Shown: positions 11,561-23,102 of the stretch, one piece after another
Position numbering within the stretch: the first letter of the stretch is position 1
Layout: every line of letters begins with the position of its first letter
Assembly (NCBI RefSeq): GCF_025698545.1
Contig: NC_068575.1
Location: 57,917,980 to 57,981,979, forward strand
DNA: 64,000 nucleotides
From: Gossypium raimondii
Lineage: Eukaryota > Streptophyta > Magnoliopsida > Malvales > Malvaceae
Reading direction: 5' to 3'
Program-made: the position numbers and the translations under genes
Notes under the pieces: model-generated
The model's database searches: none
Told to the model about the DNA's origin: nothing
The model's input: only the letters and a program-made list of their open reading frames with translations

Positions 11561-13121
11561 ATGGCGATAGAAGAACCAAAACAAAGATCTCAAGATTCGA
11601 AGCAAGAAAACCCTAATGAAAATATCCAAAATGTTGATGCTTTATTGTTTAGTCCCAGATTCAAATCCGCGGCTGCCATGGCTGGGTGGGACGAGGAAGC
11701 CCTAATCGTCGCTTCTCTCGTCGTCGAAGACACTCCAGGTCGACAACCTAAACACAAGAAACGCTCTGATTTTGTATTTAAAACCCCACCATCCACCAAT
11801 TCAAGAAGGTGATTTGATAAATAGATAATCCCAAAATATTATAAATCAGTCCCTTTGTTTGCTTTTTTATTTTATTTATTAGTGATATCAATTCCTCCTC
11901 CCCCCTCCCCACCAAGGAAACGTAGGGTTCAGAGAAGGAGTCCCATTTCAATTCCTGTTGCTCCATTAAAGCTTGATGAAGAAGAAAATTCACAACAAGG
12001 TGTTTAATTTGATCTTTTGCTTCTTAGAATCTTTGTTGAGAACGTAAAAGAAAACTGGGTTTTTATTGAATTATGTATGTTGTTTAAAGTGTAAGGAGGA
12101 GTCAGTGGAACAAAGAATTGATGTGAAAGCTGAGAGGAACACAGAAGTAAATGAACCATTAGAACAGACCCCTGATGTTTCTTGCTCCAGTCCAAGTCCA
12201 GCTCTTCAGTGTATGGATAAACTTAGAGAAGAGCTTTCTTGTGCTGTAAGAATCTTTAGATACTTTTCTATATTGTTCGACTTGTTCAGCTTTGATTGAT
12301 TAAAGATGATGGATTGATTTTTCTTTATCTTATTGATATTTTCTTGGTAGATTTGTTTGGATATCTGCTATGAACCAAGTACCACTCCTTGTGGACACAG
12401 GTAAAAATAAGACCCAATTTCATAATCTAATCCAGATAACCAAAATTCGATATCTGGAATGGTTTTTTGATTGACTTTTGTCTCTTTAGTGAAACCCTTT
12501 TCTCTTTAATTATAGTTTCTGTAAGAAATGTTTGAGATCCGCTGCAGATAAATGTGGGAAAAGATGCCCAAAATGCAGGCAGATAATAAGGTAAAATCCG
12601 TCCAAGGCCCCGATTTCCAGCTATAAATCAACATCATTTTAATGAACTTTGGCGCTTATATAATTCCTCTTTGCATATGCAGCAATGGAAGATCTTGCAC
12701 TGTGAACACAGTTCTTTGGAATACAATACAGCTTTTGTTTCCCAACGAGGTTTCTGAAGCAAGGAAGTCTGCTGCCGGAGCCTTAAATAGTCAGGAAGTT
12801 GAGCGTGGAAGTCCGGAGAGTGGAAGGCGAAGTAACAGAAGGGCACGAAGTGTTAGACCTCCAATGGTCATCTCTACCAGAGATGCAGCTTTGGCTTTTA
12901 GGCAGCAGAGTGAGGATCTTTCGCGGTTAGTAAGCACGAGGACAAGAAGAGGGACACCAAGCCAAAGTGAGGATGTTGCATTAGCTTTAAGGTTGCAAAG
13001 AGAACAATCCATGGAGTCTTTTCGGCGGATTCGTCAGCAAACAAGAATCCCAACCCCTCTTTCTTTAGCTAGAGCAAATTTGAGAGCAATGGCTTCTCGA
13101 GCCATTAACATTCATAGGTGA
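11561..13121 (+). CDS. RING-finger (C3HC4) protein, probable E3 ubiquitin ligase
   Basis: Probable E3 ligase that would bring an E2-ubiquitin to substrates; the substrate is unknown. Six exons: 11561-11808, about 11917-11999, about 12106-12245, 12351-12400, 12516-12590 and 12683-13121, giving about 344 aa. The border between exons 2 and 3 is ambiguous: ending exon 2 at 12001 and starting exon 3 at 12096 also keeps the frame. The RING is split over exons 3-6: CAICLDIC, then CGHSFCKKC, then CPKC, which gives the C..C / C.H..C..C / C..C ligands. After it comes a conserved-looking NGRSCTVNTVLWNTIQLLFP segment, then an Arg/Ser-rich C-terminal third without known domain. The N terminus (MAIEEPKQRSQ...) is polar and basic. 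The start is chosen from the TATA box at 11492. No transmembrane segment is visible. Confidence 0.85.
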
Positions 13122-14545
13122 GACTGGCCCGTAACTCACAATGATCAAACTTTGTAGTTAGTTCTTTCTTTCATCTTCTAAGATTTCATCCATCGTATAT
13201 GAAAAACTTATTGGATTGGTTGAGTTTAGCATTTTGCTAGTTGTTGATAGCAGCATCTTCTAGTATTATCAAAATTTGAGAAACTCAGTTGCTTTCAAAT
13301 GGTAGAAACACAGTATCAAACAGTAGCTGAAGTAGATGGATAATGTTATTAAGATGTCCCCATCAAAGCTTGAGTAGAAAATAAAGTGTCCCAAGTCTCC
13401 AACTTTAAACTGTCATTTAGTTCAAGTTTATATTCATACAGCTATTTCAACATGCTTTGAATAGGATAAGAAGTCTGCCATTGCCAAATCTTTCCTCTAA
13501 TGAAAATAACTTGGTAGCTTCAACCAGCTTTTGGTAACATACATGGCAAACACGTAGGTGATTTAGGGGGTGATTGTTCCATCAGATTGTGGAGGAGGTT
13601 TGAATCCTTGTAGTTTGTCCTCTACGTTTTTAACTCTCCCTCAAAGATGCTTCCGTTATAGGGGCGTATCAACCAGAATATCACGATTCACACCAATGTT
13701 TATAGTATTGTCCGTTTTAGCTCACTGGGGGCTTCAAGATTTTGTCAACAAAACCGCCTCGAGATACATGGCTCTTCCGTAGGATCATGACATGGGATGC
13801 GTCACTGTCCGTGGATGCATCTTTAGCCTCTCCAAGGCAGGCAAAGCTTTTGAATATGAAATGATGCAATGATGCCCGGGGTTTCTACTGGCTTGCAAAT
13901 GGTATTTAAATGAAAATTGGGAGTTTATTTCGCGGAAAACCAACAAAGGGACTGAAATAAAATTATTTTCTTGTCAACAATGGAAAAGACATTGGGCAAA
14001 ACAAAAACAACTCAGCATTGGAATGTATACAAGGTACTGCCAGCGAGGAGTTTTTAAACTTATTTTCAGCATCGGTAAAGTTACAATGTTGTAGGATTAG
14101 TTTGATGTCCTTATTCTTAAAGAATCATCCATTGTCTCCCAAACACCAATCACTAATACGTGTTTCAAAAATGTTTTTGATCATCTCTTTCAAATTTCCC
14201 CATATTTACAAGTGTTTCTCATGTCCGACACTCAACCCAAATCGAAATCCAGGTAACATAGGTGGTTGCCATTGCTATTTTAACAGAGTGGTTCATTGAA
14301 TAAAATTTTATGATGAAAAATAGTGTACATTCTAATTCACAGCTCACTAATCTATTATCATACAAAAAGAACAAAACAGGATATGGGATAAACATTACTA
14401 GATGATGAATTAGTGAAAAACAAAGAATGCACTATATTATCTCCATCCTTTGTATGGCATCCTCGCATCATTTTCTTTTTTTGACCAAAAACGGAAATGA
14501 TGCTTGGCCCCGAGTCTTTTTTTTTCTACGTTTAGAACTTCCTAC
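13122..14545. other. Intergenic region between two convergent genes
   Basis: Between the RING gene (plus) and the esterase gene (minus). It should hold both 3' UTRs. Open frames at 13570-13782 and 14018-14299 show no recognisable domain or codon pattern, and I treat them as chance. Nothing else stands out. Confidence 0.45.
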
Positions 14546-16680
14546 CTAATACGAGAACTCATGACCTCGCAATGAGATGTACTTCTTAACCCAGATGGCA
14601 ATGTCCTCGGCACAGGCCTGAGCCTGAGGTGTATTTAGAAGCATGTCAAGGGTTGCAAATTCATGAACTGCATCTTTATACTCGAGAACAGGTGCATCGA
14701 CATTTACCTTGCGAAGAGCCTCTGAGTAAGCAATAGCCCGGTCTCTCATCCAGTCATGTTCCGCTACAACCGTTAGTGTCGGGGGCATGAACTTCAAAGG
14801 GGGGCCCCTGTCTGGGACGAGTGGATTGGCAGCGGGGTGGTCGAGTCTGAACTCTTCCTCGGGGAGAAAGAGTTTCCATGCAAGTAAGCACATTGGCTTG
14901 TCATAGAAGTAGGAGTTTGCCAAATTTATTTCGGACCGTGTCGGAACATTTCCTATGAAGAATGGGTACATTAAGACCTGTGCTACAACCTTGACAGGAT
15001 CCAGAAGCCTTCCAGCCTCGACGGCTTTGCGTGCCACATAATCCGCAATGTTAGCTCCACAACTCACTCCAAGCAGAACACATCTGTTTCAACAATATCA
15101 CAATTAAAGATCAGGAAAAATAACTTTTTATAAAAGATAGAAGAGGAGAATATTGCACGGTTATAGAACACGGAACAACAACTTCAAAAGCCTCTACAAC
15201 CAACCGGAAAGAGCAATCAGGCTCGAGACACACTTCAGATATCAAAGACTTATTGCCAAATTTAAATGATACTTGAGAGCACAATCACAAGTTATGTTAT
15301 CCAGCTAAATTACTTTCGAAAAGGTTTACAACCGAAACCTCATTTACAAGTATGCATTTTACCTGTATCTATCTAACCAAATCTTACAAATTCAGGCTTA
15401 CAACAAATCACATTTCCCTAATCAAGATGTACTACTTCCTAGTCCCAACCATCTCAACCGAATAAAAGAAAGCGATGAATGCATGTTGAATCTACACCCG
15501 AATCATCGCAACAAATATAAAACCAATTAAAGATTGAAAATTTACCTACATTTCATATATCGGCATTGAACGAATTTAAGCTCAAATTTCCCTGATCAGA
15601 TTTCACTATCTAATCCCTATCCTTTTAACCAAATTGATGAATAAACACAACAAATCTAACAAAAAAACAACAATGACAATAAAAGATCACAGATTCACAG
15701 CATACATCAACTAAAAACAAAGATCACAACAGCATCACATTCGTGCCCGAGACAGATATCGTCAGATTTTTCTAAGTTTTTAAAGGATGCTTGGAGGTTA
15801 ACTGACCACTACTTTTTCAACCAAATGAACTCATTAATGAAAACAATTAGAATCAAAATGAAAACTTTTTATGAAAAAAAACCAACCTTGATGGATCTCC
15901 ATGAGCAGCCAACCATGGCTCAACCATAGAAGCCCCAAAAGCATCCACAAGATGTCTCTGAACTTGAGTCTTGGTAAACTCTGCTCCAACCCCAAGCGCC
16001 CCACTCCCCATAGACTTACTACACTCAGCTAAATTCGCTTGCTTTGCTAACCAATACAACACCTTCAATCCATCCTCAAAAGCCGCCGGATACTTATTCT
16101 CCGGCGCCAACCTGTAACCGACCGCCACGATTATAACATCGCACAGTTTCGCTATCCTCCGACAAAATATATCGTTAGCTACCGAGTCATTACTCCCACT
16201 CACCCAACCGCCGCCGTGGAACTGTAACATTATCGGCAATCTTCGACAATTTTGAGGTAATGGTGAATAACCTCGGTAGACATTATTGTCGGATCTTAAC
16301 TTCGACCCTTCAAGACTGCTCCTTCTAGAATCATTAGTCCGGGCTCCGATATTAGGATAACTATTCCTACGGTGATTAAGGGAGTCGGACTCATCCTGTT
16401 GAGATGATCCGGGCTTGGATTTGGGCTCGGGTGGGGAAAGGGACGATTCAGGGAGGAAGATCCGAACCGAAAGGGCCGTGGAAGGGTCGATGTGGATGTC
16501 TTTAGTGGCGATACCGTCAGTGAAAGAAGGGTTAGCGGCGGAAACGGATTCTTCGGGTCGGGTCGTGACACCGTACTGGTTTGATGATTCGTCGACATGG
16601 GTTTGGATACGATTCTGCAAACGGTGCTTCAAGAGGAACTTGAAGAATACACTGTATAATTTTACAGCTATGCTTGGCAT
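14546..16680 (-). CDS. CXE16: Carboxylesterase of the plant HSL/GID1-like family, CXE16/CXE11 type
   Basis: Serine hydrolase of the alpha/beta fold that should cleave small carboxylic esters in the cytosol; the natural substrate is unknown. Two exons, 15887-16680 and 14546-15083, join in frame to 443 aa (Arabidopsis CXE16 is about this length). The oxyanion motif HGGGWV is at residues 155-160. The nucleophile elbow GVSCG puts the catalytic Ser near 272, Asp near 375 (AEHDWMRD) and His near 405 (AVHEFATLD). The N terminus MPSIAVKLYSVFFKFLLKHR is the conserved start of the CXE11/16 pair, so the longer frame reaching 16923 is not used. Residues 80-140 are a Ser/Pro-rich insertion, as in that pair. 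It is not a GID1 receptor: the full catalytic triad is present. A 0.8-kb intron separates the exons. Confidence 0.92.
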
Positions 16681-18380
16681 TTCCCTTAAAGATCCACTCT
16701 TTGATGGGAAAAAAAATCCGGGTCTTGAATTTTTTTTCCGGGTTTCTTCTTGATGAATTTGCAGAAACCGGAAAATAAGACTCAAATACTTGAAATTTTC
16801 GTTCTTTCTTTTCTCCTTTAGCTTCTGAGTTGTGGAGACTGGGTTTAAGGCTGAGGTAAATTCTTGGTTTAGGAGAGGGAAAGTTTGAAACTTGAAATGA
16901 TTAGTTATTGATTGAAAATTCACATGTGAATTAGGTTATTAGGGCTTCTAAACTTGGGAATTGCTCAAGCATTGGGTTTCAAATGCCTAATTGTTGCTTG
17001 AAATTTAAATTTTTTTTTTCAATGGCAAATCACATGCAAGTAAGCAGCAACTTTTTTAAGCTGCTTTAATTTTTTAAAATTTAACTTTATTTTTAGTGCT
17101 AGGTTGCTATACCGTATGATTATTCTAGTGAAACCATGAGAAAATTTAAATTCATAAGTTGTACTCTTATGACAAAATTGACCTTAGAAGTTGAAAGTAC
17201 AACAACTAGAAAGGTGGATTTTGTAATTTGATTGTAAAACACTAAAATGTATGAAACTTGATAAGATTTTCTTGGAAAATGTTAATAGAAAACATGACTA
17301 AGAGAGAAGTAAAGACATGCCCATTTTTATTTTATGATTGATCTTTAAAGTTTTGAAAATATTAATGAATATATTAATAACACAAATAAATGCAATAACT
17401 TTTTTTTGTTTACATTTAAAAGTTTTTTCTATCCAATTTGAAGACAAGTTCAAAAACAATGAAAATAAATAAATAAATAAACTTTTCATTGGATAATAAA
17501 GTATGACTATTAGCATTATTTTAAAATTTTAACCCATTAAAGAAGAGAAATGGTGCTTCAAAATTTAAATTAACACATAAACCAGCATCATCAAGGGTAC
17601 AACATTATAGGCTATAATTTATATTATATACAATACATAAATAAAAAATGATTAGTAGAAAATATATAGGAAATAAGAAGAAAACTAATCTTAATTGTAG
17701 TTTTTCTGACCAATAAAAATAAGAGTGGATTAACAATTTGATATAATTTCATTTTAAAAAAATTAAATTGCTATTATAACCTTACAATTTGTTATTTTCA
17801 TTTCATGTTTTGATTTTTAAGTATTCTTTTAAATAAATTGGTATCATCACTATATTAAATATATCAAACGCAGTCGGTATTGGTATAAATTATGATTTTT
17901 TTATTTTTTTAAAAAAAGCCTTCTATTATTTGAATAGCCCTTCAAATATTTACATATGCAGCCATCATCAAAGTGCTTTTGAAGAGAGAAAAAACTAGGA
18001 GGAAACAAACATAAATAAGTAAAATGATATAAAACATGTGGAACCCATCCTTAAAAAAGATTATGAATGGAAAAGAAGTCTACTTTACAAGCCAAATTCA
18101 TTTGTTTCCCGTCTCCAAATCCATTATATATACACATTTTATGCATATATGAGCAGAAGGGGTTTTAGATTTTACCCCCCACATGTTGATGAATCCAAGT
18201 GACACATCAAAAAATCCAGCAAACCAGATTTTCAGAAGGTGTGAGTGAACACTTGATATGATGGAAAACTCGGCTTCATCTTCATTTCTGTTCTTGAAAC
18301 CATCATGTCCACCGACCTACGTTTCCCCGAACCGTTCTTGACATGAAAATGTCAGGTAGCTAAAACGGCAATCTCTTGTC
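16681..18380. other. Esterase leader/promoter and PP2A B' 3' region
   Basis: The right part should contain the PP2A B' 3' UTR (read leftward) and the left part the leader and promoter of the esterase gene. The frame upstream of the esterase ATG stays open to 16923 but is not conserved-looking. The rest is AT-rich with no gene signal. Confidence 0.45.
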
Positions 18381-21033
18381 CTAGCAAGACGGGTTGCGAG
18401 TAGTTGCTTTCGGGGAGACGAGCACGGGTTCATTACTTGCAGCTTTCATTGCAGCAATCTCTTCTAATCGTTTCCATGTGGCTTCGCGTTTCGATTTGAC
18501 CTCGTTCTCTTGAGCTTGGTCTTCCTCAAACTTATGCAAGCACTCCTCAAAGAGCTCAGGGTCGGTATCGGAGAAAATCTTGCGGACGTTTAGAGTCAAG
18601 CTCTGCACTGCTGGATTCCAGTGGCTTCTAGCATTCTTTTCCAAGGAGGGGAAGATAATGGGAAGTATAACATTTCGATTCTGTTTTATTAGGGTTTCAA
18701 TATGATCATTGTTCCATAAGAACAAAGCCCTCTCTGCCACCTGCAAAGAAAGTATTCAAGTTTTTTAAGCTAGTAAGGAAATAGAAAGACTACAAGAAAT
18801 AAGCACATCATCTTTACAACTTAAAAAATGCTAGTTCTATACATAAATTTAAGCGTGTATATTCGTTAGTAGCATAACCGACTCGACACTAGTTCCCAAT
18901 CTAACGTCCATGTTCAACACATACTTGGTTGTACGCATGGGGATATGATCCTCCAATGACCCTCCAAATGCATAGAAATCTTAGAGAAAAAATTGAACAT
19001 GCCCATGTCAAACACATACCCATATCCGACAATCACACACGAATCTAAGCAACATAGATATCTACAACCATGATTGAAAAGTTTTAAGTACTTAGGAAGA
19101 ACATCTTGACATTTTCAGACAACAGCATTTCGTTCATATAGAAAACCAGACAAGAAGATATTCCCTTGATTGCTATAAATCCAACCTAAGTTCAAATCCA
19201 TCCTCTTGTCGGCACATAGCAAACCAACTAAATTATAAAGGATATCAGCAAAAAGATTTACAGATTTTTACGTGGATGCTAACACGCTATAATTAAACTT
19301 ACTAAACACATACAAATCTTGTAACCACAGTTACATGCAGGTAAAGTGATGCAGAACTATTCTACTAGAGAACACCTATTAATCATAAACAACTATTTGG
19401 TAAGTTTGACAAGAGAGCTAATTACTTTCAAACACAAACCATTATTTCAACGGTACGAAGACTTCATCTTGCACGGTTATAAGCAGTCAAAGATTACAGC
19501 TTATCGTAATGCATCAGTTTCTTCAAGGACTCTTTCAGACAATCAGTAAATTACAATTGTAAAGTACACCAGCAAAAGATGAGAAAAAAGAAGATTTTAT
19601 CGTGCTAACAGGTGAAGGGATAATCAAAGGAACATAACAAGAAATAAAGAAAACCATGTCAACAAGCTGCCATTACTTTTAATGAAGTCACTTCATGTAA
19701 ACAAATAAGACTGCCTCTCCTTTTTAACTTTTGATATGCTTACATAGTTATGCTTTGTCAAGGGACTTTCACAAAAAAAAAAAGAAAAAAGTTGTAAGTA
19801 GTAGACTGACGAAATTCCTACCTGAAAATGCGAGCTACTCAAGCAACGGCCTATCTGGTGGAATAAGGGTACCATGCAGCGTTGAAACTCAGCAAGTTGT
19901 GTGGCTTCTAAAACTTCCTCCAGTTCACCCAAGAACATGACTTCTTTTGAGCTATTTGTAATGGGCCAATACTTTAGCAAGCCTCGAATAACAGAATCAG
20001 CAAGCTTGCAGTCTTTCTCCACAAACTGAGTAATGCAGTAAGATAACTGCTGATGGTACATGGGTATGCACTTTGGTTTGTGAAGTGGTATCAATGCACG
20101 AACAAGAAAGAGCTTATGTTCTTCTTTCAGTGGCAAAGCGAACCCATTGATTATACTTCCAAGTATTTCTAATAGCTCTGCGATTCCATTGTGTTTTTCG
20201 GTTTCAAAAATGAATCGGTAAAAGATGTTGTTGATCGCTTTCCTGATGAACGGACGATGGACCATAAATTTCCCATAGATGCGATGCAGAACAGTTTTCA
20301 GGTACTCCCTTTCTCTGGGGTCCTCTGAATCGAAAAGATCTAACAACCTTAGAACAAAAGAATGATCGATATATCGCTTGGCCAATTTTGCATCCGTCTC
20401 AGGTGATGCCACAAACCTTAAAAGAAATTCATAAACAACTTGTAGATGAGGCCATGCAGAATCCATTGAGGGCTCCTCCTCTTCCAAATCAAACGCTAAT
20501 AGAACCTTGTTCTCACGTGGTGCAGAAGTAAGTGCTCTAAACAAATTTATAGACACCATCTTGACAATTTCTTGCATAACGATCTCCGAAAATTTCCCAT
20601 TAGCAGATGAAACATAATCCATGATCTCTAGCAAAGTCTGCCGCTTGATATCCTTCTCTTTGACGTTTTTTGTCGGGTCAGTGAAGTCAAACACAATGCA
20701 ACATATGTTCAATTTTCTGATAAACAAGTTCTGCTTCTCGGAATTTGGAACATCTCTAAAATTAGGCAATGGCTCAAAAGAAGTAGCAACAGTGTTCCCA
20801 TTCAGCTTTGCATTCACCACTTGAGAAATCTTATTCCCTTGATTCAGCCCAGAATTTGTAGAATGAAAGCCAGAAAACGATGCACCGCTTGAGTTTGCAT
20901 AATGATTACTCGCTAAATCGCTGTTTCTTGAACTGGTGTAAGCATTTGATGATGAGGTAGAGGTTCCTCCCTCACGATTATCACTCGACTTAGATGGTTT
21001 CCGAGGGAGCCTATTAAGTATTTGTTTGATCAT
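18381..21033 (-). CDS. PP2A regulatory subunit B' (B56 family), gamma/zeta/eta/theta-like
   Basis: Regulatory subunit that joins the PP2A scaffold A and catalytic C subunits and selects substrates for dephosphorylation. Two coding exons, 19822-21033 and 18381-18740, join in frame to 523 aa, normal for plant B'. The start [17 protein letters not shown] is typical of the B'gamma/zeta/eta/theta branch; a Ser-rich N-terminal tail follows to about residue 75. The B56 HEAT-like core runs from about 85 to 480, with [54 protein letters not shown] and the last-exon part [12 protein letters not shown]. The C terminus ends TTRNPSC; I see no SSL-type peroxisomal tail, which in Arabidopsis marks B'theta. 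The single long intron (18741-19821) contains a dispersed repeat. A further 5' UTR intron between 21034 and 21850 is likely. Confidence 0.93.
18865..19065. repeat. Dispersed repeat in the PP2A B' intron
   Basis: It contains CCATGTTCAACACATAC, CTCCAAATGCATAGAAATC, ACCCATATCCGACA and 'CTAAGCAACATAG'. These words run in the order seen in the repeat at 53800-53905 read in reverse, and parts match the alpha-SNAP intron copy. This type of 'gttgctcggactc...' repeat is common in dicots as I recall. It has no coding capacity. Confidence 0.45.
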
Positions 21034-22434
21034 CTTAAACAGGAATCTCTTCTCACACGCAAATCGACCAGATGTGAAAAGAAAACCCTTTAAAGCAAAT
21101 GCACCATCAAATACCCAGAAAGGAAAGCATGGATACCGAAAACCATCAAGTCATGAACTGAAAGCCATTGATGAATCCATTCACCAATAAAATTGCAACT
21201 CCATTTTCACCAGCAGAGATATTCCTTGTTTCTTTGAACAGCAACATCAACCCAATTCATTTGTTGAAAAAAAAAATCTAAAGCACAGAAAACCAGCCCA
21301 AGCTAGAGTACATCAATCAACTATGACAAAAGGCCCCAATTAACATAGAAAATCTAAACAAAGTTCATCTTCTTTTCTCCACTTCAGTGGCAAAGCATGC
21401 ATTGTTTTAGACTTATATCCCCTAAAACCCATACACCTAAACCAGTAAAAGATAGAAAAAGAAAACCCAATCATTATCCCCATTCAAACCATAAATTCAA
21501 CTCCAAAAGCTTTAATTTCTCTAGCTGAATTACTTTAGAAGGAAAGGAACAAAGAATATTCACCTGTTGTCTCCTTGAAACTAATTTTCGTTAGCTTTCA
21601 AAGATTAGAAGAAGAAAAAAAAGCATTCAGCTAGATCAAAAGATAAAGATCTGGGTTTGATCTTAAAAACCCAATCAGCATTGTCCACCAAAAGCAACCT
21701 ACAAAATTAACAAAACAACATAAGAAAGAAAAGAGAGCTTTGGTCCCAAATGAAGAATAAAAAAAAGAAAATGAAGGTAAAATCCTACACTTACAAACAC
21801 TCTTTTCTTTCTCAGAAAGAGAAATGGAGACATTTTAGAACTTAAAGAAAAGTAATGGATTGAGGGGGGAAAAACTCATCGATCGACCTTCGTTTGTTGT
21901 TGTGGTTGATATTCTGTTTTTCTAAGGAAAATAAATGTTCTAATTAATCCCATTTCATTTTTTTAGATTTGATCTTTTTCTTCTTTTTTTCTAATCTTCG
22001 GACTTCCTCAGAAAAATTTCGCTTTTGATATCCTACGGATGAAGATGGAATTCAATTGACTAAATCACCCTTCAAACTTTTGAAGAAAACCCGCCTTTAT
22101 CAGCTTTAGGGGAAAAAGAACCGAAGGTTAAGAATGAGAAATGAAAAGAGTTATATTGAGGTGGTGGTTCTCACGCACTACTTAAAAGCGAGTGGTATTT
22201 TTGAAGACATAGGACAGATCCATTTTCACAGCCTACTGTCTTGTCAGCCCCCAAAGCTTCATAGATTACCATATCGACATCTTAGGTTTAGCACGGTTTT
22301 CCGTTGTGGTCAGGCAAACGACCCCACGTGCGTGTTCTGGCGCGTGTATAAAAACTATATTTATTTGTTTTTTTTTTGAGAAACATATAATGCATTGGCA
22401 CGTCTTTTAGTATAAAAATTTTAAAAAAAGAATT
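21034..22434. other. 5' leader and promoter of the PP2A B' gene
   Basis: The sequence up to about 21870 is A-rich on the plus strand (T-rich as transcribed) with splice-like borders, which suggests one or more 5' UTR exons and introns of the B' gene. The open frame at 22134-22379 has no recognisable domain. MULE copy 1 begins just to the right. Confidence 0.4.
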
Positions 22435-22444
22435 CACAATAATA
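22435..22444. repeat. Left target-site duplication of MULE copy 1
   Basis: CACAATAATA lies directly before the element start GGGTTTTTTTATTAATATAG. The same 10 bp follow the right end at 26421-26430. Mutator elements usually duplicate 9 bp; the extra C may be chance. Confidence 0.85.
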
Positions 22445-22800
22445 GGGTTTTTTTATTAATATAGGTTAAAAAAAGTTTACGAAAATAGTACATTTTTTGT
22501 ATTGGCGTCTATCTCAGAGGCGCCAATAAATTAAAAAATATTAATTTTTTTCTAATGGCGTCTATCTAATAGGCACCAATGTATATTTTATATTAAATTT
22601 TTTTAATAAAATATAATTAATTTTTTTCCCGGGTCAGTAAATGACCCGGTATAATAAAAAGTAGTGGCGCCTATCTCAGAAGCGCCAATGGTGGTGCCTA
22701 TCTGACAGGCGCCATTAATGGTGCCATGTTGAGAGGCGCCAATGGTCTTATTTTTCCCTGTATATACTCCCTAAACATAGACATAATTTTTAGTAGAGGA
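22445..22800. repeat. Left TIR of MULE copy 1
   Basis: Inverse of 26033-26420 with small indels. It includes GGCGCC units at about 22505-22550 and 22670-22745, then 'tatatactccctaaacatag' and TTTTTAGTAGAGGA. The right TIR has the matching TATATATA and leader in front of the transposase. The left TIR of copy 2 lacks this inner part and looks different beyond its GGCGCC zone. Confidence 0.8.
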
Positions 22801-22801
22801 A

Positions 22802-22846
22802 CGAAAATATACCCCTAGAACCACATCATCAAATCATCAATTTTAG
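22802..22846 (+). pseudogene. Remnant 3' end of a plant-mobile-domain gene
   Basis: The frame reads RKYTPRTTSSNHQF followed by a stop. This is the same C terminus as the PMD gene of copy 2 (QKYTPRTTPSNHQF at its end, 40784). Everything upstream of it in that gene is missing and is replaced by the TIR/leader. So copy 1 descends from an element that had the PMD gene. Confidence 0.75.
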
Positions 22847-23102
22847 GGGGTTTTGTAATATAAACAACCTCGTATTTTTATAATGAATTTTGTTGACATT
22901 TTATTTATCAGATTGATATAATTTTTTTTGCGTTTGCAATTTAAATAGTCAACTGTGTATTTATATAATGACTTTTTGCCTTTTATGTAAATAAAATTTT
23001 ATGGTTTTTTTTTTATTTTGCAATTTCAAATTGCTCCATAACTGCAACAAATTGTAGACAAATTTGTGATTCAAACCATCAATTTATGTAATGAACTACA
23101 TA

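Noticed and set aside
13570-14299. Two open frames between convergent genes
   Set aside because: No domain, no homologue recalled, within expected 3' UTR/intergenic DNA.
16681-16923. Longer N terminus for the carboxylesterase
   Set aside because: The conserved family start MPSIAVKLYS is at 16680; the upstream part is Lys/Asn-rich leader-like sequence.
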